The position numbers and the translations under genes were made by a program. A DNA stretch of 64,000 bases, from assembly GCF_014648695.1 (NCBI RefSeq), contig NZ_BMRP01000005.1, positions 67,698-131,697 of the forward strand, written 5' to 3'. Below are positions 16,994-26,375 of the stretch, in pieces (position 1 is the first letter of the stretch; every line of letters starts with the position of its first letter). The notes beneath the pieces were generated by a model. It did no database searches, was not told the origin of the DNA, and saw only the letters and a list, made by a program, of their open reading frames with translations. Source of the DNA: Streptomyces albospinus (GTDB lineage Bacteria > Actinomycetota > Actinomycetes > Streptomycetales > Streptomycetaceae).

Positions 16994-18508
16994 TCAGTGC
17001 ATGCGGGCATCGGTGTCGAACAGCGCCAGCTCCGCGGGGTGCAGGAGGTGCTGGACGATGAAGGACCGGCCGGCGACCTTCCACAGGCCGCGTCCGCGGT
17101 TGAGGTGGGAGATTGCGTCGCTTTCCACGGACGTGAGCCCCAGGAGGGCTGCTGCGGCGTGGAGTTGGTCGGTTTCCTGGCGGTAGATGATGCGGGTGGA
17201 GCAGTCGGCGAGCAGGCCCTCGGCGAGGGCGCGTCCGCGGGATCCGGCGTCGCCGGCGGTGAGCAGGTCGGACAGCCGGTGGATGACCATCAGGTTGGCG
17301 ATGCCCAGGCCGCGGCTGAGTTTCCACTGGGACTGCATGCGCTGGAGGAGGCCGGGGTGGCGCATGAGGCGCCAGGCTTCGTCGTAGACGATCCAGCGCC
17401 GGCCGCCGTTCGGGTCGGTGAGCGCGGATTCCATCCAGGCGGAGGCGCAGGTCATGGCGAGGACGAGGGCGGTGTCGTCGCCGGAGCCGCCGAGCCGGGA
17501 CAGGTCGATGGTGAGCATCGGCGAGTTCGGGTCGAAGATCACGGTGGAGGGGGCGTCGAACATGCCGGCGAGGTCGCCGTGGACCAGGCGGCGCATGGCG
17601 TGGGCGAGGTCGCGGGCGGCTTCCCCGAGGCGTCCGGACATCAGGCCGCCGGCGGCGTCGAGTTCGTCGGGGCTGTTGAGCATGGTGGCGATGTCGCCGA
17701 GCAGCGGGGTGTGTTTGGCGGCGGCGGCGCGGGTGACGACGGCGTCGAGGGCGACGTCGAGGCCGGTGTGTTCCATCGGCAGCAGGTCGCGCCCGAGGAC
17801 GGTGCGGGCCAGCGAGCCGAGCAGCAGCAGGCGGCGCTTGCGGATCTCGCTGGCCCAGTCCGTCTCCGAGATCGACGGCGGGCGGGGGGCCGCGTCCAGG
17901 GGGTTGAGCTTGCCCGGCAATCCGGGGCCGAGGGCGATGGAGGTGCCGCCGAGTGCGGCGGCCACCGGGGTCCATTCGCCCTTGGGGTCGCACGGCACGT
18001 AGACGCGGTAGCCGAAGGCCACGGAGCGCAGGGCGAAACTCTTCGCCAGGGCGCTCTTGCCCTGGCCGATCACACCGGCCAACAGGACGTTGGGGTTCGT
18101 GAAGCCTTCGATGCGGCCGTACAGGGCGAAGGGGTCGAAGCAGAAGGAGGCTTCGGCGTGCATGTCGCGGCCGATGTAGATGCCTTCGGCGCCGAGTCCG
18201 CCCTCGGCGAGGAAGGGGTAGGCGCCCGCGACGGTCGCGGTGGTCATGCGGTGCGCGGGCAGTTTGAGCTTGCCGCCGCGTGCCGAAGCGGGGCCGGGGC
18301 GGCCGTGGGGCGGGAAGAGGGCAGGTGGCATCTCCTGTCCGGCCGGCTCGGCGCCGGACGGGTGCTGGGCGGCTTCGGCGCGTGCCTTGGCGGCGGCCTC
18401 GGCGAGTTGGCGGCGTGCGGCCTTGCGGCTGGCGCGGTCGGTGCCGTGCGGGGTGAACAGCGGAGAGGCCGAGGCGCGGCGGGCGCGCCGGGCGGGCCGG
18501 TGGGTCAT
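16994..18508 (-). CDS. VirB4-like conjugation ATPase
   Basis: 504 residues from the ATG at 18508. Walker A GVIGQGKS lies at 145-152 and Walker B WIVYDEAW at 372-379, with a C-terminal segment typical of VirB4/TraC ATPases. In T4SS, this family hexamerises at the inner face of the membrane and powers transfer-complex assembly. The first 80 residues are basic and Ala-rich. It is somewhat shorter than classical VirB4 proteins because the N-terminal part is a separate protein here (SCO6880-like, 19678-21150). It ends FDTDARMH, without a Pro/Ala tail. Confidence 0.85.
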   Translation of the reverse strand: MTHRPARRARRASASPLFTPHGTDRASRKAARRQLAEAAAKARAEAAQHPSGAEPAGQEMPPALFPPHGRPGPASARGGKLKLPAHRMTTATVAGAYPFLAEGGLGAEGIYIGRDMHAEASFCFDPFALYGRIEGFTNPNVLLAGVIGQGKSALAKSFALRSVAFGYRVYVPCDPKGEWTPVAAALGGTSIALGPGLPGKLNPLDAAPRPPSISETDWASEIRKRRLLLLGSLARTVLGRDLLPMEHTGLDVALDAVVTRAAAAKHTPLLGDIATMLNSPDELDAAGGLMSGRLGEAARDLAHAMRRLVHGDLAGMFDAPSTVIFDPNSPMLTIDLSRLGGSGDDTALVLAMTCASAWMESALTDPNGGRRWIVYDEAWRLMRHPGLLQRMQSQWKLSRGLGIANLMVIHRLSDLLTAGDAGSRGRALAEGLLADCSTRIIYRQETDQLHAAAALLGLTSVESDAISHLNRGRGLWKVAGRSFIVQHLLHPAELALFDTDARMH

Positions 18509-18588
18509 GGCGGAGCGGCTTTCAGATGACGGCGGGCGACGTGGAGCCCGTGAACAAGTGCGGGTAAGTGCCGTCCAGGTGACGGGAG

Positions 18589-19062
18589 TTACTGGACACA
18601 AGCGGTGGCGTGGCCGCGCGCGGGGCGACCCAGGTCGCTGGGGGTGGTGGTGCGGCGCACAAGGTGTCCGGCGGCGAGATGGCGCTGGCAGATGGTCAGC
18701 ACCGGAGGGCCTTCGGGGAGCCGCTCGGGATGGCACTCCGCGTCATCCGTGGCCGGTTCGTGGACGGGCGGCACGAGGTGGAAGGCGTCATGGACGGCGG
18801 CGCTGGCCTGCCACAGCCAGGTGCCCGCGCTGGCCAGGTGCCGCCCGGCCGCCGGATGCGGGGGCCTGGTCGAGGCGGAGAGCTGGTCCAGCAGCTGGTG
18901 CAGCGCGATCAGATGGGAGTGCAGTACGTCGAGGTGGGCGCGGTCCGCAGGAACGGGACCAGCCTGTCCACGGGGAGACAGCGCGCGGGTGTGGTGTCGG
19001 ACGCCGGCACTGGCGGCCCGCAGATACGGGTGGGCGTCGGCGACGGGAGAGGGAGTGGTCAA
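18589..19062 (-). CDS. Small hypothetical protein within T4SS cluster
   Basis: 157 residues; TTG start with AAGGA 7 nt upstream. His-rich helical protein (HLDVLHSHLIALHQLLDQL) without a recognised domain. It lies between the SCO6880-like and VirB4-like genes and lacks the Pro/Ala-Arg tail. Function unknown. Confidence 0.65.
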   Translation of the reverse strand: MTTPSPVADAHPYLRAASAGVRHHTRALSPRGQAGPVPADRAHLDVLHSHLIALHQLLDQLSASTRPPHPAAGRHLASAGTWLWQASAAVHDAFHLVPPVHEPATDDAECHPERLPEGPPVLTICQRHLAAGHLVRRTTTPSDLGRPARGHATACVQ

Positions 19063-19102
19063 AGAGGGGTCCTTCGTGCCTGGCGGCAGGGGCTGGGGTC
19101 GG

Positions 19103-19681
19103 TCAGCGGGCGCGGCCAGGCGCTGACGGGGGCGGTGCGGGAGGCACAAGAGGGCTGCGCGCCGGCGCGCGCCTGGCCAGGACGCGAGCCTGCTCACGGC
19201 GCAGGTCGATATACGTCCCGGGCCCGCGCACGCCGGGGTGGCTCTGGTCGGCGAGGAGGTCTTCCTCGCCATGGCGGGACGTGCCGGGGCGGCGTACGTC
19301 TTCCAACCACAGGTGGAAGGAGGGCAGTTGACTCAGCTTCTGGTAGGCGTCGTCCAGGTCGTCGCCGTTGACGACGAAGAGCCACGGTAGGTTGCCCTCG
19401 TCGGCGCCGGGGCCGCGCAGAGCGAGGGTGAAGGCCCGGCGCGGCGGGTCGGCGACCAGCAGTTCGAGCTGCGCCACGAGGGTGTCCAGGGCGTCGCTGG
19501 CCTCGATGGCTGTCTCAAGACGGGCGTCGTCGTACGCGGCGTACTGGTCCTCGAACACCTCCCCGCCCTCGGTGCGGTGGGCGTCCAGCCGCTGCTGGTG
19601 GCGCCGCTGGAGTTCCTGCACCGGGGCAAGCAGACTGCGGAGTTCGTCGAACAGGTACCCCGGGCGGGGGCGGGGCGTCAC
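19103..19681 (-). CDS. Hypothetical protein within T4SS cluster, Arg-tailed
   Basis: 192 residues; GTG overlapping the upstream TGA (GTGA). An N-terminal helical hairpin (LRSLLAPVQELQRRHQQRL) is followed by an alpha/beta segment and a tail ending PSAPGRAR. It is the only soluble protein inside the T4SS gene block with the Arg tail. Function unknown. Confidence 0.65.
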   Translation of the reverse strand: MTPRPRPGYLFDELRSLLAPVQELQRRHQQRLDAHRTEGGEVFEDQYAAYDDARLETAIEASDALDTLVAQLELLVADPPRRAFTLALRGPGADEGNLPWLFVVNGDDLDDAYQKLSQLPSFHLWLEDVRRPGTSRHGEEDLLADQSHPGVRGPGTYIDLRREQARVLARRAPARSPLVPPAPPPSAPGRAR

Positions 19682-21150
19682 AGCGCGGTCCGGGCGAGTG
19701 GGAGGGCGCCGAGGGTGAAGGCGTCGGGCTGCTGGAAGATCAAGCGCCTCAGGTCGACTTGGGCGGTGACGGCGGCGGTCTCGATCTGCGCGCACGCGGC
19801 ATCGAGCAGGGCGTCGGTCTCGGCGGAGACGGTGAGCAGGCCGGTCAGCGCGACGTCCGCGTGCCCGGCGATCAGCTGGCGCTCGCGGGTCTTGACGTCG
19901 GCGTACTCGACGCTGTCGGCCTCGGAGTCGACCTGCCCGCGCCGCGAGCGCTCGGCGGCATCCGAGATGATCGCGGCCTTCTTGCGCTGGACATCACGCA
20001 TCGCCGACTCGAGCCCCTGAGGCACATATATAAGGGACAGGCTGCGCCGTACCCCGGCGGTGAACATCAGCCCGTGGAGGAATCCGGCGCCGGTCTCCGT
20101 CCTCGGCCAGTCCTCGACCCAGTAGGTCGTGTGCCGGGCGGAGTCGGTGGCCACGCGGTCGTACTCCTCGACCTGGACGACGGGCCCGGCGGCAGCGGGG
20201 TCGGCCTCGGCGCGCCCGCTCTCCGACCACTGCTGCAGAGCGGAGAGCGCCTTGGGGTCGTAGGCGGTGCGGATGACGGCGGCTATCTCGCGTGCGGTCA
20301 GCCAGCCGGTGACCATCAGCCCGGCGCTGCGGGCGGCCTGGGCGATGGCGCTGGTGGTCTGCTCCATCACCGTGAACGCTCCGGGGAAGCCGCCTCCGGC
20401 CTGGGAGATGAGGCGCTTGGCGGCCTTGAGGTCCAGGGAGATGGCCAGGTACGCCTCGTGCGGTGCGGCGGCCGGGCCGGCGGAGGCGACCAGGTCGGAG
20501 TACACCTGCCCGGCGACCGGGGTCTGGGGGCGTCCCTGCTGGGCCCAGTGGCGGGCAAGGGTGTCACCGCTGTCGGGCACGGTGCGCTCCAGGACCTGCA
20601 CGGTGGCGACGTGCCCGGTCCGCGCGATGCCCGCCAACGCCCTTCCCCACCCGCTGACGTTGTGGTTCTGGGTGGCGGGGTCGAGCAGGGCGAAGGCTCT
20701 GCTGGAGACGCGGGCGACGGCGGTCAGGGTCTGGTGGTGCGGATCGTGGACCGCGGCGGCGCCGTTGGCCGAGTCCGAGGGGGTGACGACACGCAGGGAG
20801 GCGGCGGTGCCGGGCAGGTGGAGGGTGCCGTCGTGGCGCGGGCGGGTGACCGGCCGGGCGAGCCACAGAGTCTGCCCGCTGCGGCGGCGCCGGGCGAAAC
20901 GGACGACGATCGGCGCCCAGTCGATCAGGGACCGGCCGCCTCGGCGGATGGCGACCAGGGCGGCGACCGCGGCCCACAGCGGGGTGAGCGCGATGGCGCC
21001 GAGCAGCCCGGTGCTGACGACGGTGGCCAGGAGCAGCGCCAACGCGCAGGAGACAAGGATCAGTTGGGGAAGGGTGAGGCCGAGCAGGATGCCGCGCTTC
21101 GACCTGTGGGGGAATTTGACCGTGAGGGGGGTGATCGAGAGTTGAGACAA
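19678..21150 (-). CDS. SCO6880-family conjugation protein
   Basis: 490 residues from TTG 21150. Two membrane helices near residues 20-65 (LGLTLPQLILVSCALALLL; IALTPLWAAVAALVAI) resemble a PrgI-type anchor. A large cytoplasmic domain without Walker motifs follows, with the conserved-looking stretch TTYWVEDWPR... GFLHGLMF. SCO6880-family proteins pair with a separate VirB4-type ATPase in actinobacterial conjugative elements, as seen here. Role: membrane platform for the ATPase (inference). Confidence 0.8.
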   Translation of the reverse strand: MSQLSITPLTVKFPHRSKRGILLGLTLPQLILVSCALALLLATVVSTGLLGAIALTPLWAAVAALVAIRRGGRSLIDWAPIVVRFARRRRSGQTLWLARPVTRPRHDGTLHLPGTAASLRVVTPSDSANGAAAVHDPHHQTLTAVARVSSRAFALLDPATQNHNVSGWGRALAGIARTGHVATVQVLERTVPDSGDTLARHWAQQGRPQTPVAGQVYSDLVASAGPAAAPHEAYLAISLDLKAAKRLISQAGGGFPGAFTVMEQTTSAIAQAARSAGLMVTGWLTAREIAAVIRTAYDPKALSALQQWSESGRAEADPAAAGPVVQVEEYDRVATDSARHTTYWVEDWPRTETGAGFLHGLMFTAGVRRSLSLIYVPQGLESAMRDVQRKKAAIISDAAERSRRGQVDSEADSVEYADVKTRERQLIAGHADVALTGLLTVSAETDALLDAACAQIETAAVTAQVDLRRLIFQQPDAFTLGALPLARTAL

Positions 21151-21234
21151 GGGCCGTTCCGGTGGTGCGCGGGCGGGGCCGGAGCGGCACACACGGGGGC
21201 GTGGTGCGTGCCGCTCCGGCGCGAAGGGATGGGG

Positions 21235-22620
21235 TCAGATACCGGTGGGCGGAGGCGGCGGAGGAGGCGCTCCGGCGCCGCTGGCACCGGATGAGGAAGC
21301 AGAGTTCGGCGCCGGGGGCGCGCCCTGCGGCGGAGGCGTGGTGGAGCCTGCCGGGTTCGACATGAACCCGCCGCCGGACGGGGATCCCGAGCCTGAGCCG
21401 GGTCCGCCCTGGCCGGGACCGCCGCCGAACTGGCCGCCGGTGTCATCGCGGGTGCTCGTCGGCGGAGGCTGAACGGCCTTCTCCAGACCGTCCTTCATGC
21501 CCTGGCCACCAGAGGAGCCGCCGGAGCTGCCGGAGTCCTGGCCGCCGCCGGTGGGGTTGGCGGCAACGTCGCCGGGGAAGCCGCCGCCGGGCACCGAGTC
21601 CGGCCCTTGCGGGGCGGCGCCCGCTCCGGCTGCCGCGCCGCCGGTTCCGGCGGTGGCCGCCATCGTGGCGGCCTTGCGGCCGGCGCGCTCACCGTGCTGC
21701 TTGGCGAGCTGAGCTCCGGCACCACCGGCGCGGTGAATCGATTCTCCGTCAGTGCCTTCAGCGGCCCAGTGCACGAACTTGAACGTCGCGTACGGGCACA
21801 GCAACACCAAGATCATGACCACGATGCCGGACATGACGTCGGCGAGTGCTCCGAGTCCGTCCTTGGCCTCGGTCTTGCCCATGGCGGCGATGCCGAGTAC
21901 GAAGATCACGGTCATCAGCAGTTTGCTGACGACGAGGGTGGCGGTGGCTTCGATCCAGCCGCGGCGCCAGCGGCGGGCGACTTCCCAGCCGCCGCCGGCA
22001 CCGGCGAACACCGCCAGGGTGACCATGACGAGGATGCCGACCTTGCGGACCATCATCACGCACCAGTACATGAACGCTCCGATGGCGGCTCCGATGGCTG
22101 CGAAGACGGCCACGAGCCAGCCCAGTCCGGCGAGTGCCGGGATCTGGGAGACCTTCACGATGCGCCGCACGGCTGATTCGATCGACAGGTGCGACGCCTT
22201 GAACAGCCCGTCGGACAGGGCGTCGACGACTTCGATGGCGACGGTGGTCAGGGCGATGGCGCTGAAGGCGAAGATCACGCCGGATGCGGTGCCGGTGAAG
22301 GCTTGGGTGAGGGCCTCGCCGTCGCGGCGGATCGCGGCGCGCACCAGCTGGGCGCAGAACGTCGCGACCAGGAGCACCAGGCCGATCGGCAGCAGCATCG
22401 CGTAGTTGTCGCGGAACCAGCCCGCATTCAAATCGACGCGGGTGGTGGCGTTGACGGCCTTGGCGGCCAAGTCGGCTGCGGTGGCGGCGAGTTCGCCGGA
22501 GGACTTGGCCATCCAGTCGCCGATGACCTTGCCGGGATCGCTGGCGAAGTCGACGGCACCCTTGGCGGCGCCGGCGATGCCGCACACCTTGTCGGCGAGG
22601 GGGATGTCACAGAAACCCAC
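21235..22620 (-). CDS. VirB6/TrbL-like polytopic conjugation protein
   Basis: 461 residues; GTG start with AAAGGAGG upstream. About five to six transmembrane helices lie between residues 75 and 275. A 180-residue tail rich in Gly, Pro and Ser is low complexity and probably unstructured. This architecture matches inner-membrane channel proteins of actinobacterial T4SS (SCO6881 type). It probably forms part of the transfer channel. Confidence 0.8.
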   Translation of the reverse strand: MGFCDIPLADKVCGIAGAAKGAVDFASDPGKVIGDWMAKSSGELAATAADLAAKAVNATTRVDLNAGWFRDNYAMLLPIGLVLLVATFCAQLVRAAIRRDGEALTQAFTGTASGVIFAFSAIALTTVAIEVVDALSDGLFKASHLSIESAVRRIVKVSQIPALAGLGWLVAVFAAIGAAIGAFMYWCVMMVRKVGILVMVTLAVFAGAGGGWEVARRWRRGWIEATATLVVSKLLMTVIFVLGIAAMGKTEAKDGLGALADVMSGIVVMILVLLCPYATFKFVHWAAEGTDGESIHRAGGAGAQLAKQHGERAGRKAATMAATAGTGGAAAGAGAAPQGPDSVPGGGFPGDVAANPTGGGQDSGSSGGSSGGQGMKDGLEKAVQPPPTSTRDDTGGQFGGGPGQGGPGSGSGSPSGGGFMSNPAGSTTPPPQGAPPAPNSASSSGASGAGAPPPPPPPTGI

Positions 22621-22655
22621 GGGGAGTTGGCCTCCTTTCTGGTTTCAGGCGCGGG

Positions 22656-23348
22656 TCACTGCGTGACGGTCGGGGCGATGGCGGCCAGGGTGCAGTCGTG
22701 GCTGGGGCGGCACTGGACGGCTAGGGTCACGGCACGGTCCTCGGCCCCTTGGCCGCCGGACTTCCAGGCGATCTGCTGCTTGCCGTTGACGGTGACGACG
22801 TAGATGTACGCCTTGGTGATCGCGGAGGGGTCCTCGGCCAGGGCCGCCTTGAACGCGGAGGGGAAGTGGCCTTCGGTGACCGTCGCGCTGGCGTGCTGGT
22901 CGTTGTCGGCCATGCGCGACCACAGGGTCGGATCCGGTACCTGAGCGGTGACCGATGTCCAGTCGGCGTACGTGGATTCCTTGGTCAGCCACGCGCTCAT
23001 GCCGGCGAGCTGCTGGTCACGGGTCGTGTTGCGGGTGTCGTAGGACCAGAGCATCTCGGCTGCGGCCTTGGCGTAGGCGACGGGCTCGGCGACCTGCGGC
23101 GGCTTGGGCACCAACCCCGTCCCCTGAGTGCCGGGCTTCGGGGCGGTTTCCCCAGGGCCGGTGCTGTTCGCAGCCGACGGCGAGCCGGACTCGGAGTGGC
23201 CACCGCCGTTGCCGCCTCCGGTGAAGAAGGCGACGCCGGCGGCCAGCGCGAGCAGGACGGTGAGGCTGATCGCGACGATGGCGATGCGGCGGTTGGCCGA
23301 CCAGCCGACGCCGTAGGAGGACAGGGAGAAGGAGGGGAAGCGTTTCAT
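22656..23348 (-). CDS. VirB8/TcpC-like conjugation protein
   Basis: 230 residues; ATG overlapping the upstream stop (ATGA). Short cytoplasmic N-terminus, one membrane helix at about 24-44 (IAIVAISLTVLLALAAGVAFF), a Gly/Ser/Pro linker, then an extracytoplasmic alpha/beta domain (about 85-230). This is the layout of VirB8/TcpC-type bitopic scaffold proteins of Gram-positive T4SS. A late pair of Cys (CRPSHDC) could form a disulfide. Confidence 0.75.
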   Translation of the reverse strand: MKRFPSFSLSSYGVGWSANRRIAIVAISLTVLLALAAGVAFFTGGGNGGGHSESGSPSAANSTGPGETAPKPGTQGTGLVPKPPQVAEPVAYAKAAAEMLWSYDTRNTTRDQQLAGMSAWLTKESTYADWTSVTAQVPDPTLWSRMADNDQHASATVTEGHFPSAFKAALAEDPSAITKAYIYVVTVNGKQQIAWKSGGQGAEDRAVTLAVQCRPSHDCTLAAIAPTVTQ

Positions 23349-23662
23349 CAGTGGACCTGCGACCCCAGGGCCGAGAAGAACGCGACAATGCCGTTGGCCG
23401 CGCCCAAGCCGAGGGCTGCGCCCGCGGCGACGATGGCGCCCTTCTTGCCGTTGGCTTCTGCCTGGTGGCCGCCGGTGTGGTGGCCCCAGGCCCACACGCC
23501 GAGCGAGACGGCCAGGGCCCCGACGACGGCGATGATCCCGAACATGTTGATCGAGTTGACGACGTTCTTCAGCACGCTCAGTCCGGGCAGGCCACCGCCC
23601 TGGGGAGAGATGCCGGGGTCGTAGGCGAGTGGGATGACACGGTCTGCGAGAGGTATGGGCAT
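23348..23662 (-). CDS. DUF6112-family small membrane protein
   Basis: 104 residues with two membrane helices (about 39-60 and 76-98). The stretch GISPQGGGLPGLSVLKNVVNS matches my recollection of the DUF6112 family, found in actinobacterial conjugation clusters. Size and topology resemble VirB2/VirB3-like subunits. It is coupled to the VirB8-like gene by ATGA. Confidence 0.7.
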   Translation of the reverse strand: MPIPLADRVIPLAYDPGISPQGGGLPGLSVLKNVVNSINMFGIIAVVGALAVSLGVWAWGHHTGGHQAEANGKKGAIVAAGAALGLGAANGIVAFFSALGSQVH

Positions 23663-23805
23663 GGGTGTGGCGGGACTCCTTGCGTGCGCAGGCCGGATAC
23701 GGCCCGGCGAAAGAGGGAAGAGAGGAAGGGGGGGAGCGGCGCGAGCGGCGCCGAGAGGGGCCGGTCCGGCCCGCGCGATGCGGGGGTCCCGGGCGGAGGA
23801 CGGCG

Positions 23806-24942
23806 TCAGATGACGCGGCGGACGGCGAGAATCGCCCAGTCCTTCAATGGGGTGATGCGTACCGGTTTGCCGGTCTTCGGGGCCTCGATGACGAGGCCCG
23901 CCCCCATGAACATCCCGACGTGTTCGGGTACGGCAGCCGTGCCGCGGCTGAAGATCAGGTCGCCGGGCTGCAGCTTGTCGGGCGAGACGGCCTTGCCTTC
24001 ATTGACCTGCGTGTACGTGGTGCGGGTCAGCTTGATGCCGGCCGTGGCGTATGCCTGCTGCATCAGGCTGCTGCAGTCGCAGCGGCCCATCGGATCGGGG
24101 CCGTGCGCGGCGGTGCAGCTGCCGCCCCACTGGTACAGCGTGCCGAGCTGGTGCATCGCCCAGTCGATGGCCTTCCGCGCCTTGGGGTCGGCGTCTTTCG
24201 GGATGGTGTAGCCCTTGGGCACGCTGCCCTCGGGGATGCGCCCGTAGGAGGATCCGTCCTCGGCCGGACCGCAGCCGGACGCCGGGGTCTTACTGTCCTT
24301 GGGCTTGTCGCCGTCCTTGGCGGGCTTGCCCTTCTCCCCGCCGGGGAACGTGGCGGCGATGGCTTTCTGCAGGGCGGTGGCCAGCGGCTCCCACTGCGCG
24401 TACGCGTCCGGGAAGCCTGATGCCTGCACGGCCTGGGCGGCCTGGGTGACGGTCATCTGCTGCCAGCCCTTGACCTGCAGCAACGCCTTGTAGAACCGCT
24501 CGCTGGCGTAGACCGGGTCGCGGATCTGTTGGGCGGTGCCCCAGCCTTGGCTGGGCCGCTGCTGGAAGAGTCCGAGGCTGTCGCGGTCGCCGGAGCCGAG
24601 GTTGCGCAGGCGTGATTCCTGCATCGCGGTGGCGAGCGCGACGATCTGCCCGCGCTGGGGCACGTCGAGCGAGATGCCGGTGGCGACGATGGTCTGGGCG
24701 TTGGGGACCTGCTCGGCGGGCAGGGTCAGGCCCTCGACCTTCACGTCCTTGCCGGACGCGCCATCGAGGATCTTCGTCACCTGCTTGGTGACGGCGTCCG
24801 TGTCGACGTCGTGCAGGCAGTTGCTGAAGGAGCTGGTGGTTTCGGCGGCTTCGCTGGAGGCGGCGGCCACCATCATGGCCGTGCCCGCGAGCAGCAGGGG
24901 GGAGAGGAAGACGACGCCGATGCCGGCGGCTATCGCCTTCAA
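23806..24942 (-). CDS. NlpC/P60 cell-wall hydrolase of the T4SS
   Basis: 378 residues; TTG start. A signal anchor at about 1-28 is followed by a lysozyme-fold-like segment (ALATAMQESRLRN... SLGLFQQRPSQGWG, about 102-140), a Lys/Pro linker and a C-terminal NlpC/P60 domain with catalytic Cys290 (RCDCSSL) and His341 (EHVGMF). VirB1-like enzymes of this type open the peptidoglycan for the transfer channel. Probably the first major gene of the minus-strand operon. Confidence 0.85.
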   Translation of the reverse strand: MKAIAAGIGVVFLSPLLLAGTAMMVAAASSEAAETTSSFSNCLHDVDTDAVTKQVTKILDGASGKDVKVEGLTLPAEQVPNAQTIVATGISLDVPQRGQIVALATAMQESRLRNLGSGDRDSLGLFQQRPSQGWGTAQQIRDPVYASERFYKALLQVKGWQQMTVTQAAQAVQASGFPDAYAQWEPLATALQKAIAATFPGGEKGKPAKDGDKPKDSKTPASGCGPAEDGSSYGRIPEGSVPKGYTIPKDADPKARKAIDWAMHQLGTLYQWGGSCTAAHGPDPMGRCDCSSLMQQAYATAGIKLTRTTYTQVNEGKAVSPDKLQPGDLIFSRGTAAVPEHVGMFMGAGLVIEAPKTGKPVRITPLKDWAILAVRRVI

Positions 24943-25091
24943 TCCGGCACGCCTCCCGGCGGCGGAGTTTCAGGCAGGGGAGGGTAGGGGGGTGTCACGA
25001 GGGCGTCCTTGAAGGGTGAAGTCCCGTCCGCGCGGGCGTACTTGGGGAAGGCCGCGGCGGCCGGTGGCGGGTAATTCAGGGCCCAGCGCAT
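24939..25091 (-). CDS. Possible small Pro-rich leader ORF
   Basis: 50 codons from ATG 25091 to a TGA overlapping the TTG of the hydrolase gene (TTGA), the coupling style used throughout this operon. Third positions are moderately G/C-rich and the peptide (AAAFPKYARADGTSPFKDAL, then a Pro-rich end) reads like protein. The ribosome binding site is poor. It may be chance. Confidence 0.25.
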   Translation of the reverse strand: MRWALNYPPPAAAAFPKYARADGTSPFKDALVTPPYPPLPETPPPGGVPD

Positions 25092-25452
25092 GCGGCGAGT
25101 TGCACCTCGCTTCTGCGTGCGCTGATCAGGTTCAGGTGGAGCCGGGCATGGTGGACCTCGGTTCGTGAGGGCGGGGCGGAGAAGGGGCCGTCGGCGGTTG
25201 CTGCCGGGCTCCAAAACAGTAAGTGCAGATCCCCGGTGGGCGGCATAACGCTCCGTCAGAAAACAATTCCACGGGAATTTCGCTCAGCGGCACCGCTCCA
25301 CCGGGAATCGTGTCCTACAGTTTGGGCTCCTCCCTCTCACACCCCGCATCGCGGACCGTGGGCATCGTCATGCCCGCGCCTGGTCTGCCGGGTTTCGTGT
25401 GCGAGCCGGAGTGATTCAACTACCTTCACCCGAACCGAATTGGGGTTTCCCT
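25092..25452. promoter_or_regulatory. Divergent promoter region with AATTCC-ACG-GGAATT palindrome
   Basis: About 360 bp without a convincing gene, lower in G+C than its surroundings, between the minus-strand T4SS operon and the plus-strand methyltransferase gene. It holds a perfect 6-bp-arm palindrome at 25265-25279 and a CTACAGT hexamer at about 25316. It most likely contains promoters for both arms and an operator. Confidence 0.5.
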
Positions 25453-26208
25453 TTGCCTTTTTCCCTGCACCAGGGCGACGCGCTGAGCGTGCTTTCCACG
25501 CTGCCGGACCACTGCGTGGACTCCGTCATCACCGACCCGCCGTACAACTCCGGCGGGCGGACGGCCAAGGAGCGCACCAGCCGCAGCGCGAAGCAGAAGT
25601 ACACCTCGGCCGATGCGCAGCATGCCCTGCCGGACTTCACCGGCGAGAACATGGACCAGCGCTCTTACGGGTTCTGGCTCACCCAGATCATGACCGAGGC
25701 GCACCGGATGACCAAGCCCGGCGGCACCGCGCTTTTGTTCACCGACTGGCGCCAGATGCCGACGACGACGGACGCGCTGCAGGCGGCCGGCTGGCTGTGG
25801 CGCGGCGTGCTGGCCTGGCACAAGCCGCAGGCCAGGCCACAGAAGGGCCGTTTCACCCAGAACTGCGAGTTCATCATCTGGGGCTCGAAGGGCGCCATCG
25901 ACGGCTCCCGGAACCCGGTCTACCTGCCCGGCCTCTACTCCGCGTCGCAGCCGTCGGGCAGGAACCGCCAGCACATCACGCAGAAGCCGGTGGAGGTGAT
26001 GCGGGAGCTGGTCAAGATCTGCCCGGAGCAGGGGACCGTCCTGGACTTCACCGCCGGATCCGGGTCCACCGGGGTCGCGGCCCTGCTGGAAGGCCGCTCG
26101 TTCATCGGGGTGGAGAAGACCCGCGAGTACGCCGAGGTGGCCGCCGACCGGCTGACCCAGACCGTGCAACAGACCCTCTCCCAGGACGACTTCGTCCTGT
26201 CCGCCTAG
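25453..26208 (+). CDS. DNA adenine/cytosine-N methyltransferase
   Basis: About 251 residues from TTG 25453; a GTG at 25399 is an alternative start. The catalytic motif DPPY lies at 28-31 and the AdoMet-binding motif DFTAGSGSTG near residue 200, the order of beta-class amino-methyltransferases. TQKPVEVMRELV is typical of the family. No restriction endonuclease is adjacent, so it is an orphan methyltransferase that could protect the element on entry or act in regulation. A terminator-like hairpin follows. Confidence 0.85.
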   Translation: MPFSLHQGDALSVLSTLPDHCVDSVITDPPYNSGGRTAKERTSRSAKQKYTSADAQHALPDFTGENMDQRSYGFWLTQIMTEAHRMTKPGGTALLFTDWRQMPTTTDALQAAGWLWRGVLAWHKPQARPQKGRFTQNCEFIIWGSKGAIDGSRNPVYLPGLYSASQPSGRNRQHITQKPVEVMRELVKICPEQGTVLDFTAGSGSTGVAALLEGRSFIGVEKTREYAEVAADRLTQTVQQTLSQDDFVLSA

Positions 26209-26224
26209 AAGTTCCCCGCCGCCC

Positions 26225-26266
26225 GGCACGGGGCAATGGCGAACTTGGTCCGCCTTTCCCCGTGCC
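26225..26266 (+). terminator. Terminator-like hairpin after the methyltransferase gene
   Basis: Nine-bp arms GGCACGGGG and CCCCGTGCC with a 24-nt loop, immediately before inverted-repeat copy 3. Confidence 0.5.
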
Positions 26267-26288
26267 GCGCGATGCGATATAGCACCGG

Positions 26289-26313
26289 ATCCCCGGTTAG
26301 CGAAACCGGGGAT
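26289..26313 (+). promoter_or_regulatory. Conserved operator-like inverted repeat, copy 3
   Basis: ATCCCCGGTT-AGCGA-AACCGGGGAT, followed by TCTCCGGA. A TATAGC hexamer lies at 26278-26283, just upstream. The repeat is about 60 nt before the DUF4913 gene and probably controls the plus-strand train. Confidence 0.7.
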
Positions 26314-26375
26314 TCTCCGGATCGTGGAGCCGTCATTCACACGCCATCGGCCGCGGCTTCAAGGAGACCCCTTTC

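Noticed and set aside
25221..25245. Fifth copy of the conserved inverted repeat (GATCCCCGGTGGG)
   Set aside because: Only one half-arm matches and no second arm follows.
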